NCBI GenBank assembly: GCA_016793585.1
Contig: JAEUJR010000891.1
Span: 1-21,488 of the forward strand
Length of the DNA stretch: 21,488 nucleotides
DNA from: Archangium sp.
GTDB lineage: Bacteria; Myxococcota; Myxococcia; Myxococcales; Myxococcaceae
Reading direction: 5' to 3'
A model generated the notes under the pieces. The model did not search any database. It was given only the letters and a program-made list of their open reading frames with translations, and was not told the origin of the DNA. A program made the position numbers and the translations under genes. The stretch's first letter is position 1. Each line of letters begins with the position of its first letter. Below are positions 1 to 7,054 of this stretch, piece by piece.

Positions 1-1488
1 CACATCACGGCCGAGGCCGTCGAAGCGCCGCCCTGCAACTACGAGGTGGTGCCCGGCCAGCTGAACTTCGGCGTCGTCGACCAGCCGCAGATTCGCGACC
101 TCACCTTCATGCTCCGCAACCGCGGCGTGCAGCCGTCAGACATCTGCTACTTCAACGCCATCGACCTCGCGCCGACGAGCGACGACACGTTCTCGCTGCC
201 GCAGGGCCCGATTCCGTCGCTGACGCTGATGCCCGGCCAGCAGGTGCCCATCGTCGTGCGCGCGGCGCCGCTGCGGCCGTCTCCCACGGTGCCGATGGTG
301 GTGCGCGGTGACGTGACGTTCGGCGTCTCCACGCCCGGCGCGTCGAACGGCAACGTGCAGCTGCTCGCGACGCTCGCGCCGACGTGCATCACCATTTCGC
401 CCTCGCCGCTCGACTTCATGAACGCCGAGCTCGAGTGCGGCTCGCCCGCGCGCACGGTGAGCATCACCAACACCTGCTCGACGCCGCTGACGTTGAACGC
501 AGCGGGTTTGTCGGATCCTGGCCTGGCTCCGGTCGGCTCGGGCTCGTGCATGACGGCTGGCGGCTGCCCGCAGTTCGTCATCGTCAACGCGGCCACCGTC
601 GGCACCATCTCACCCGGCGCCTCGCGCACGCTGCAGCTGCGCTTCCGCCCGTACGTGCTCGGCCCCAGCGCCGGCGCGCTCAGCATCACCGTCACGCAGA
701 ATGGCCAGGCCATCAACTACCCGCTGCCGCTGTCGGGCATCGGCGTGGCGCGCACGATGATGGGCTGTGGCCTCACCGCCGTCTGCCCGGCGCCCATCAC
801 CACCGGCGCGAACACCACCGTCAACCTGCTGCCGTCAGTCATGGGCCCGAGCCCGAGCAGCTGCGCGTGGAGCGTCGGCTCCCGCCCCGCCACCGCCAAC
901 GGCACCTTCAGCGCGCCGGCGAGTTGCAACTCGACGACCTACTTCGCCGACGTGGTGGGCACGCATGTGGTGAACTTCACCGTCTCTGACGGCATCGGCG
1001 GTACGTCGACCTGCTCGACGCCCATCACCGTCACGCCCAACGGCGACTTGTGGATCGAGCTGACCTGGTCGCGAAACTACGACACCGACCTGCACCTCAT
1101 TCACCCGATGGCGGGCTCGTGGTCGGCGGCGGCGAGCTGGGCGCGCTCTCCGTGGGACTGCTACTACGCCAACCGCACGCCGACCTGGGGCGCTGCACCG
1201 CAGAGCCCGAACCTCGACCGCGACGACACCAGCGGCCGCGGCCCCGAGAACACGCGCATCAACTCGCCGCAGCCCGGCCTCGCCTACACCATCGGCGTGC
1301 ACATGTTCGGCTCGGCCAACTCGCCGGTCGTCTCGACGGTGAAGGTGTACTGCGGGGGTCAGCTCGTCACGACGCAGACCCGCAGCATGGCGACCTCGAA
1401 GGACATGTGGGTCGTCGGCAGCGTCGAGTTCGGCGGCGTGTCGCCCTGCCTCTTCACGCTCATCAACGGCCAGCTGAACGTGCCGTGA
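1..1488 (+). CDS. Secreted multi-domain protein with choice-of-anchor-D (ASH-like) repeats, 3' part
   Basis: The reading frame is open to the first base of the window, so the 5' end is missing; the GTG at 46 is only an internal codon. 495 residues are visible. Counting from base 1, residues about 17-125 and 131-250 are two ASH/choice-of-anchor-D-like beta domains (PGQLNFG at 18-24; SPSPLDF at 133-139; second domain ends LPLSGIGVA). Residues about 255-346 look PKD-like, ending VVNFTVSDGIGG then TPITVTPNGD. The C-terminal 145 residues begin WIELTWSRNYDTDLHLIHP, a signature seen at the end of many secreted myxobacterial proteins and resembling DUF2135-type domains. Several Cys pairs suggest disulfides outside the cytoplasm. 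The signal peptide must lie upstream of the window. The domain calls are from recognition of patterns, and the function is unknown; a surface, adhesive or structural role is an inference. Confidence 0.82.
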   Translation, partial: HITAEAVEAPPCNYEVVPGQLNFGVVDQPQIRDLTFMLRNRGVQPSDICYFNAIDLAPTSDDTFSLPQGPIPSLTLMPGQQVPIVVRAAPLRPSPTVPMVVRGDVTFGVSTPGASNGNVQLLATLAPTCITISPSPLDFMNAELECGSPARTVSITNTCSTPLTLNAAGLSDPGLAPVGSGSCMTAGGCPQFVIVNAATVGTISPGASRTLQLRFRPYVLGPSAGALSITVTQNGQAINYPLPLSGIGVARTMMGCGLTAVCPAPITTGANTTVNLLPSVMGPSPSSCAWSVGSRPATANGTFSAPASCNSTTYFADVVGTHVVNFTVSDGIGGTSTCSTPITVTPNGDLWIELTWSRNYDTDLHLIHPMAGSWSAAASWARSPWDCYYANRTPTWGAAPQSPNLDRDDTSGRGPENTRINSPQPGLAYTIGVHMFGSANSPVVSTVKVYCGGQLVTTQTRSMATSKDMWVVGSVEFGGVSPCLFTLINGQLNVP

Positions 1489-1516
1489 TGTTCGCCCGGC
1501 CTGCTACGGTACGCGC

Positions 1517-1858
1517 ATGAGCTTCGAGCGACAGCAGGCGGCGGCGTTGCGAATTCTCGAGGGCATCGAGGAGGGTACCATGAGCGCGGCCGACTCGTTC
1601 GCGCTCGTCGAAGCGGCCGACCCGACGCTCATCTACCTCATCTTCACGTGGCTCCGCCGCCGCTACGCCGACCACCCGAACGCCGACGCCGTCATCGGCC
1701 GCCTGGTGGCCGTCGTCGACCGTGACCCGCTCGTCAGCAAGATGATGAAAGAGGGCCAGGCCGACCCGGTGGTGGCGTGGTTCGAAGAGGAGCACTCGTA
1801 CACGGCGCTTCGCTCGCGGGAATTCATCGAGCTCATCGTCGACAAGCTCGAGGGCTGA
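1517..1858 (+). CDS. Small acidic hypothetical protein, 113 aa
   Basis: This is a 113-residue protein with no signal peptide and no membrane segment. It is rich in Glu and Asp and predicted mostly helical, with a hydrophobic patch TLIYLIFTWLRRRY in the middle and an acidic C-terminal half (WFEEEHSY). I do not recognise the family. It starts 28 bases after the previous gene and ends 45 bases before the DUF1592 lipoprotein, so it may be cotranscribed with both. The ATG at 1517 has no clear Shine-Dalgarno sequence. An in-frame ATG at 1580 is preceded by GAGGAGG-like bases and could be the true start, giving a 92-residue product. The codon bias matches its neighbours, which supports it being real. 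The long antisense frame across it is a shadow. Confidence 0.7.
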   Translation: MSFERQQAAALRILEGIEEGTMSAADSFALVEAADPTLIYLIFTWLRRRYADHPNADAVIGRLVAVVDRDPLVSKMMKEGQADPVVAWFEEEHSYTALRSREFIELIVDKLEG

Positions 1859-1893
1859 ACACGGCTCGAGTCGCGGCTGGCCGGGCGCGAACG

Positions 1894-1899
1894 AAGGAG
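1894..1899 (+). promoter_or_regulatory. Shine-Dalgarno sequence of the first DUF1592 gene
   Basis: AAGGAG lies 4 bases upstream of the ATG at 1904. It fixes this start and rules out reading the overlapping frame that begins upstream at 1777 as the real gene. Confidence 0.75.
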
Positions 1900-1903
1900 C
1901 AGC

Positions 1904-3430
1904 ATGCGTCACCTTCACCTGCTGGTGTTCGCCCTCGCGGCGTGCCCGAGGCCCCAGCCTGCACCCGAGCCGCCCGTCACCGAAGAGGCCGAGCGGCCGA
2001 GCGTCGTGCCGCAGCAGCTGCGCCGCCTGTCGAACGACGAGCTGCTCGCCGGCGCGACCGCCCTGGCGCCGGCGGCGCGGCTGCCGAAGCTCAACCCCGA
2101 CCCGTTGGTGCAGGGCTTCGACAACGACGCCCGCGCCCTCGTGGTGAGCGAGCAGAAGTTCGACGACCTGCTCGCGATCGCCGAGGTGGTGTCGAACGCG
2201 CTGACGAACCCGCCGCCCTGCGCCGCCAGCGACGCCGCCTGCCAGCGCGCCACCGTCGCCGGCTGGGTGAAGCAGGGCTGGGGCCGGCCCGCGACCGACG
2301 ACGAGCTCGACCGGCTGCTCGCCCTCGGCGACACCTCGACGCTCGCGCTGGCGGCGCAGGCCATCGTGCTGTCGCCCTCCTTCGTCTACCGCACCGAGTT
2401 CGGCAGCGGCACCGGCCCCACGCCGCACCTCACGCAGCTCGAGGTCGCGCAGGCGCTCTCGTTCGCCATCACCGGCGCGCGGCCCGACGAGCTGCTCATC
2501 GCCGACGCGCTCGCCGCGAAGCTGCTCGACCCCGACGTGCGGGTGGCCCACGCGAGGCGCCTGTTCGAGACGCCCGTCGGCCGCACCCACGCACGCGACG
2601 TGCTGAAGGCCTGGCTGGGCGTTCGCGGCCTCATCGGCGTGCCCAAAGACGGCCTGTACGACCTGTACACGATTCCCAAGCGGGCCAGCCTCGAGCGCGA
2701 GCTCGACGCTGCCATCACCGACGCGCTCTTCGACCACCCCACGAGCGTGAAAGGCCTGCTCACGCGGCCGACGGCCTGGCCCGACGAGCTCGTGCAGTCG
2801 TTCTACACGAGCGACCTGCTGGGCCCGCCCAACGCGTTCAGCCCCGTGGCGGTCGACCCCTCCAGGCGCCGGGGCGTGCTCACGATGCCGGGCTTCCTCT
2901 CGCGCCACTCCAACCGCTCGGGCACGACGCCAGTGCACATGGGCGTCTTCCTCAAGACGCAGCTGCTCTGTCAGGAGGTGCCGCCCCCGCCGCCCGACGT
3001 GCTCGCCAACACGCCGCCGACGCCCGCCGGAGCCAGGACGACCCGCGAGCGCCTCACCGCCCACGCCGCAGCGCCGCGCTGTCAGGGCTGCCATCGGCTC
3101 TTCGACTCGCTCGGGTTCGCCTTCGAGGGCTACGACCACTTCGGCCGCGCGCGCACGATGGACAACGGCGTGCCCGTCGACGCGAGCGGCACGCTCATGG
3201 GCACCGACGTCGACGGGCCGTTCACGGGAGCGCCGCAGCTCATCGAGAAGCTGGGCGACAGCGTCGTGGTTCGCCGCTGCGTCGCCCAGCAGCTGTGGCG
3301 CGCGTCGGTCGGCCGGCCCATCGAGCTGCCCGAAGAGCAGCAGGTGCCCATCGACGAGCCGTTGGTCGACCTCTTCCTCGACGTGGTTCGCAGCGACCGC
3401 TTCGTCACGCGAACCCGGGTGACTCCATGA
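1904..3430 (+). CDS. DUF1592-family lipoprotein with CxxCH motif, module 1
   Basis: The 508-residue product begins with a short lipoprotein signal (lipobox LAAC, Cys14), so it is probably membrane-anchored on the outside. The family is the multi-domain DUF1587/DUF1595/DUF1592/DUF1588/DUF1585 type common in Planctomycetes and Myxococcota. Visible segments are DUF1587-like RLSNDELL at 41-48, DUF1595-like GWGRPATDDELDRLL at 125-139, DUF1592 about 145-310 (IVLSPSFVYRTE, LSFAITGARPDELL), DUF1588 about 322-416 (RGVLTMPGFLSRHSN, then CQGCH at 393-397 followed by GFAFEGYDHFG), and DUF1585-like to the end. The CxxCH could bind haem c, as known for cytochrome c-type motifs, but this is unproven here. 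The stop overlaps the next start as ATGA, so translation is coupled to the DUF1552 gene. A shorter and more diverged N-terminal half separates it from the second copy at 7055. Confidence 0.9.
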   Translation: MRHLHLLVFALAACPRPQPAPEPPVTEEAERPSVVPQQLRRLSNDELLAGATALAPAARLPKLNPDPLVQGFDNDARALVVSEQKFDDLLAIAEVVSNALTNPPPCAASDAACQRATVAGWVKQGWGRPATDDELDRLLALGDTSTLALAAQAIVLSPSFVYRTEFGSGTGPTPHLTQLEVAQALSFAITGARPDELLIADALAAKLLDPDVRVAHARRLFETPVGRTHARDVLKAWLGVRGLIGVPKDGLYDLYTIPKRASLERELDAAITDALFDHPTSVKGLLTRPTAWPDELVQSFYTSDLLGPPNAFSPVAVDPSRRRGVLTMPGFLSRHSNRSGTTPVHMGVFLKTQLLCQEVPPPPPDVLANTPPTPAGARTTRERLTAHAAAPRCQGCHRLFDSLGFAFEGYDHFGRARTMDNGVPVDASGTLMGTDVDGPFTGAPQLIEKLGDSVVVRRCVAQQLWRASVGRPIELPEEQQVPIDEPLVDLFLDVVRSDRFVTRTRVTP

Positions 3431-4731
3431 TCTCTCGCCGCAGGCTGTTGCAGGCTGGCGTCGCCGCGTCGGTGTTCCCCTGGACGAAGGCCTTCGGTCA
3501 GACGACCGCCGCGCCCCGGCTCGTGCTGTTGATGCAGTCGAACGGCACGCACCGGCCCGCCTTCTGGCCGAAGGGCACGACGCTCGAGGCGACGCCCGCG
3601 CTGGCCCCGCTCGTCGACGACCCGGCGCTGCGGGCGCGCACCACCGTCATTCGTGGGTTGTTCAACCACGGCGGCGGCATGGGCAACGAGCACGACGTCG
3701 GCTTCGCCTCGTTGTGGACGGGGAAGCCCACCATCGGCACGCCGACCGACCCATGGGGCAACGGCCCGTCGATCGATCAACAGCTCAAACGCGCGCTCGC
3801 GCCGCAAGAGCCCTACCCCACGCTCAACACCGGCGTGCTGGCCACGACGGGCGCGCTCTTCAAGCCGCACCGGTGGAGCTTCAGCTACGCGGCGCCGCGC
3901 CAGCAGATCCCCGCCGAGATCGACCCGTGGAAGCTGTACGCCCGCTTCTTCGCGCCCTCGTTGTCGACCGCCGAGGCGACACAGAAGCTGGCGCAGGGCC
4001 GCAGCGTGCTCGACTTCGTGCGCGCGGACCTCACCTCGCTGCGTCAGAAGCTTCCCGCGAGCGAGAAGAGCAAACTCGACCTGCACGAGGCGGCACTCCG
4101 CGCGCACGAGAACCGGCTCGCGCGGCTGCTGGAGCACCCGACGGCGCAGGCGGCCTGTCAGCGGCCGACCTTCGCGGCGAGGCCGGTCGACCTCGACGAC
4201 GAACGCCACGTGGGCCTGCTGGTCGACGCGATGTTCGAGCTCATTCCCCTCGCGCTCTCGTGTGGGCTGACCCGCATCGTCAACTTCCAGTTCGGCCAGT
4301 GCGGCGAGCGGTGGCGCTTTGCGTGGCTGGGCCTCGACGTGAACATGCACGACGACTACGCGCACCGTGACGACGGCAGCGACCCGAGGGTGTCGCCGGT
4401 GCTGACGACGGTGAACCGCTGGTACGGCGAGAAGGTGGGCGCGTTGTGCCGGGCGATGCAGGCGCTCCCGGGCACCGTCGAAGGCCAGTCGTTGCTCGAC
4501 GAGTCGCTCGTGGTGTGGGGCAACGAGATGGGCGTGGGCACCCACGTGCTCGACGACCTGCCGGTGGTGCTGGTGGGGCGCGCGGCCGGCCGCCTGCCGC
4601 GAGGTGACCGCTACGTGAACCAGGGCCCGCAGACGTACGAGCGCCTGGGCACCACGGTGTTGAACCTCATGGGCGTGCCCGCCGAGGGCTTCGGCGACGC
4701 GACGAGCTGCGGGCCCATCGTCGGTCTCTGA
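3427..4731 (+). CDS. DUF1552 Tat-exported protein, module 1
   Basis: The start is the ATG at 3427, whose ATGA overlaps the stop of the DUF1592 gene; the same frame continues upstream without a stop, but that extension is a shadow of the preceding gene. The 434-residue product opens with a twin-arginine signal (SRRRLLQ at 3-9, then a hydrophobic stretch and KAFGQ), so it is likely exported folded, perhaps with a cofactor or metal. The mature part begins RLVLLMQSNGTHRPAFWP and contains NEHDVGFASLWTG at 87-99, a helical region with GRSVLDFVRADL at 191-202, and ESLVVWGNEMG at 359-369 with His373. The last block resembles the Glu/His motif near the end of DUF1501 proteins, which have an alkaline-phosphatase-like fold; the shared fold is my inference. 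The substrate is unknown. It pairs with the upstream lipoprotein, and a paralogue lies at 8686. Confidence 0.9.
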   Translation: MISRRRLLQAGVAASVFPWTKAFGQTTAAPRLVLLMQSNGTHRPAFWPKGTTLEATPALAPLVDDPALRARTTVIRGLFNHGGGMGNEHDVGFASLWTGKPTIGTPTDPWGNGPSIDQQLKRALAPQEPYPTLNTGVLATTGALFKPHRWSFSYAAPRQQIPAEIDPWKLYARFFAPSLSTAEATQKLAQGRSVLDFVRADLTSLRQKLPASEKSKLDLHEAALRAHENRLARLLEHPTAQAACQRPTFAARPVDLDDERHVGLLVDAMFELIPLALSCGLTRIVNFQFGQCGERWRFAWLGLDVNMHDDYAHRDDGSDPRVSPVLTTVNRWYGEKVGALCRAMQALPGTVEGQSLLDESLVVWGNEMGVGTHVLDDLPVVLVGRAAGRLPRGDRYVNQGPQTYERLGTTVLNLMGVPAEGFGDATSCGPIVGL

Positions 4732-4766
4732 GGTCACGCGCCGGGTTCCGGGGTACAGCGCGGCGC

Positions 4767-5873
4767 ATGCGCAAGGGACATCACCGCACCAACCGCCGGG
4801 GCCGCGACGAGCGACGGCCTGCCCCCCGGGAGCACGTCGCGCCCGTGCAGGTCGCGCTGCCTCACCGCGTGAAGATTCCCAGGGTGCCGGCGCCCACCAC
4901 GCTGCCCACCGCGGGCAAGTGGCTGTGGACGTGCCGCGAAGGCTTCGAAGCGCAGCTGTACGAAGAGCTCTGCTGGAAGAAGTGCGGCGCCACGCTGCTG
5001 GGGGCGGGCCTCGTCGAGACCGAGCGGGCGCCTGCGACGCCGACGACGTTCGCGCGCATGGGCTTTCTCGTCGACGCGCTGGTGACGACGCCGCAGCAGG
5101 CCGCCGAGACGCTGAAGCAGCAGCCCACGAAGGTGCAGGTCTGGGTGCCCGACACGCAGAGCGGCAACGCGCGCGCTGGCGAGTGCCCGGCGTGGGAGTC
5201 GACCATCGTCGCCATGCGTGAAGGCCGAAAAGACCCCTCGACGCCGTGGGCCGCGTTCGAGTCGGGCGCATTGCTCGGGCAGGTCTGCCTCGTCGCGCCG
5301 CATACCGCCGCCGTCGGCAGCATTCACGCCCGTGACGCCTTGTCACTCGCGGCCGGTGGGCGCGCCCGCATGAAGCGCACCGCCGACGCGCCGTCCCGCG
5401 CGGCCATGAAGCTCGACGAGGCGCTCGAGTGGGTGGGCATCGCGCCCGGCAAGGGTGACCTCTGCGTCGACCTCGGCTCGGCCCCGGGAGGGTGGACGCG
5501 GCGAATTCTCGAGCGCGGCGCCCGCGTCTGGAGCGTCGACACCGGCCTGCTCGCCCCCGACCTCGCGAAGCACGCGCGGGTGAAGCACTTCCACCAGACG
5601 GCCTTCGCCTTCACGCCCGAGGAGCCCGCCGACTGGCTCTTCTGCGACATGGCGTGGCGGCCCGTCGAGGTGGCGCAGCTGCTCGCGAAGTGGGCGCGCA
5701 ACCGGTGGGCGACGCAGCTGGTGGCGAACATCAAGCTGCCGATGAAAGACAAGCTGCCCGTGGTGACCCGCGTGCGCGCGCTGCTCGAAGACGGCGGCTG
5801 GTCGAACGTGACGTTGCGCCAGCTGTACCACGACCGCGACGAGGTGACGGTCAAGGCGGTGCGCAAGGTCTGA
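4767..5873 (+). CDS. rlmM: 23S rRNA 2'-O-ribose methyltransferase RlmM
   Basis: The 368-residue product matches RlmM (YgdE), which in E. coli methylates the 2'-O of C2498 in 23S rRNA with S-adenosylmethionine. The C-terminal Rossmann methyltransferase has ADAPSRAAMKLDEA at 206-219, the SAM loop DLGSAPGGWT at 235-244, CDMAWRP at 293-299, NIKLPMKDK at 321-329 and the closing RQLYHDRDEVTV at 351-362. These supply the K-D-K-E tetrad of FtsJ-type enzymes as K215, D294, K323 and E359. The N-terminal part is the THUMP-like RNA-binding region, preceded by an extra basic stretch (MRKGHHRTNRRGRDERR). Length is close to the 366 residues of E. coli RlmM. The gene lies 35 bases after the DUF1552 stop and 42 bases before the AraC gene. 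The start has no strong ribosome site and could lie slightly downstream. Confidence 0.93.
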   Translation: MRKGHHRTNRRGRDERRPAPREHVAPVQVALPHRVKIPRVPAPTTLPTAGKWLWTCREGFEAQLYEELCWKKCGATLLGAGLVETERAPATPTTFARMGFLVDALVTTPQQAAETLKQQPTKVQVWVPDTQSGNARAGECPAWESTIVAMREGRKDPSTPWAAFESGALLGQVCLVAPHTAAVGSIHARDALSLAAGGRARMKRTADAPSRAAMKLDEALEWVGIAPGKGDLCVDLGSAPGGWTRRILERGARVWSVDTGLLAPDLAKHARVKHFHQTAFAFTPEEPADWLFCDMAWRPVEVAQLLAKWARNRWATQLVANIKLPMKDKLPVVTRVRALLEDGGWSNVTLRQLYHDRDEVTVKAVRKV

Positions 5874-5915
5874 GCAGGTCTTGCCTGGGCCCTCCTTTGT
5901 GACCATGAAGCGCGA

Positions 5916-6944
5916 ATGCCCCGGTCGACCTTCGACATGACTTCACGGGTCGCGCCCATCGTGCTCGCCCACGCGAACGCACGCGGCCTCGACGTCGCCG
6001 CGCTCATCGCGAAGCACGAGCTGCCGGCCGACCTCGACTGGCGCTCGGCGGGCAAGATCGAAGTGACCCTGCCGGTGCACAAGCTCAAGGCGCTGGTCGA
6101 CGACGTGGCCACCACGCTCAACGTGCAGCACTTCGGGCTCGAGCTGGCGCGCTCGCTCCAGCAGGGCGCGTATGGCGTGGCGGAGTTCCTGATTCGGTCG
6201 GCGGCGACGGCGCGGGGCGCGTGTGAGAACCTGGTGCGCTTCAACTCGTTGATGGCGCCCGATCAGCAGTTTCGTTTCGACGACTCGGGTGCCGAGGCCA
6301 TCGTCGAGCACGGCGTGCGCGGCGCTCCCGACGCGATGTCGCGGCACCACCACGAGTACACGACGTACCTGACGGCGAAGCGGCTGCTCAACATGGTCGA
6401 AGGCGCGAAGCTGAACCGGCTCTGGTTCGCGAACGCGGCCCCGCCCGACGTGAAGGCCCTCGTCGACGAGTTCGGCACCGACCGCATCACCTTCGAGCAG
6501 GACATGAACGGCTTCTCGTTCGAGAGGCGCTTCCTCGACGAGCCGGTGAAGTCGGGCGACGCGGCGCTGTTCGCCTTCCTCGAGGAGCACGCGCTGCAGG
6601 CTCTGGCTTCACGCCCGAAGACCGACGATTTGATCGACCGGCTGCGGGCGGGCATTCGGGAGGCGCTCAAGCAGGGCGAACCGAACATCGAACGCATCGC
6701 GACCCGTCTCGCGTTGTCGGGCCGAACGCTGCAACGCCGCTTGTCCGAGCTGGGCACCTCGTTTCAAGCAGTGCTCGACGACGTGCGCTTCGACCTCGCG
6801 CGCGCGTACCTGCGCGACGCCCGCCTCGACATCACCCAGGTGGCGTACCTGCTCGGCTACTCCGAGCTGCGCGCCTTCGACCGGGCCTTCAAGCGGTGGG
6901 CGAACATCACGCCGCGCGACTGGCGGGAGCAGAAGTCGACCTGA
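5916..6944 (+). CDS. AraC-family transcriptional regulator
   Basis: The 342-residue product has an N-terminal ligand-sensing region of the arabinose-binding type found in OruR/ArgR-like AraC regulators (about residues 25-210, with QQGAYGVAEFLIRSAAT at 82-98). It is followed by a C-terminal double helix-turn-helix domain: first HTH about 257-276 (NIERIATRLALSGRTLQRRL) and second about 305-335 (DITQVAYLLGYSELRAFDRA, then FKRWANITPRDWR). It is therefore a cytoplasmic DNA-binding regulator of about the usual family length. The effector is unknown. It sits 110 bases upstream of the second DUF1592/DUF1552 module on the same strand, so that module is a natural candidate target, though this is only positional inference. 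ATG 5937 (Met8) is an alternative start. Confidence 0.92.
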   Translation: MPRSTFDMTSRVAPIVLAHANARGLDVAALIAKHELPADLDWRSAGKIEVTLPVHKLKALVDDVATTLNVQHFGLELARSLQQGAYGVAEFLIRSAATARGACENLVRFNSLMAPDQQFRFDDSGAEAIVEHGVRGAPDAMSRHHHEYTTYLTAKRLLNMVEGAKLNRLWFANAAPPDVKALVDEFGTDRITFEQDMNGFSFERRFLDEPVKSGDAALFAFLEEHALQALASRPKTDDLIDRLRAGIREALKQGEPNIERIATRLALSGRTLQRRLSELGTSFQAVLDDVRFDLARAYLRDARLDITQVAYLLGYSELRAFDRAFKRWANITPRDWREQKST

Positions 6945-6958
6945 GCTGCTACCGCGGT

Positions 6959-7006
6959 CGCACCCACACGCGACGAGGGTCGCGACGGTCGACCCGCAGG
7001 GGTGCG
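6959..7006 (+). other. Nested inverted repeats in the gap between araC-type gene and module 2
   Basis: CGCACCC at 6959-6965 pairs with GGGTGCG at 7000-7006. The enclosed bases hold a second perfect stem, CGCGAC at 6969-6974 with GTCGCG at 6979-6984 around a GAGG loop, and an 8-base palindrome GGTCGACC at 6987-6994. No T-tract follows, so it is not a normal terminator. It may be a structured leader of the downstream operon or an operator region for the neighbouring AraC-type regulator. In such GC-rich DNA some pairing is expected by chance. Confidence 0.35.
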
Positions 7007-7054
7007 TGAACACGGCCATCAGGAGCGGGAACGAGCCTTGCGAGAGGGCGCTCC

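Noticed and set aside
46..48. GTG as start of the first gene
   Set aside because: The same frame is open to base 1 and the residues before it continue a beta domain, so it is an internal codon.
1463..3139. Long antisense frame of 558 codons opposite module 1
   Set aside because: It is rich in Arg, Gly and Val with no recognisable domain and overlaps three well-supported sense genes; in DNA with this G/C bias long antisense frames are expected.
1777..3426. Upstream part of the frame that contains the first DUF1552 gene
   Set aside because: The translation here is an Arg/Ala-rich shadow of the DUF1592 gene; the real protein starts at the ATG at 3427 with a twin-arginine signal.
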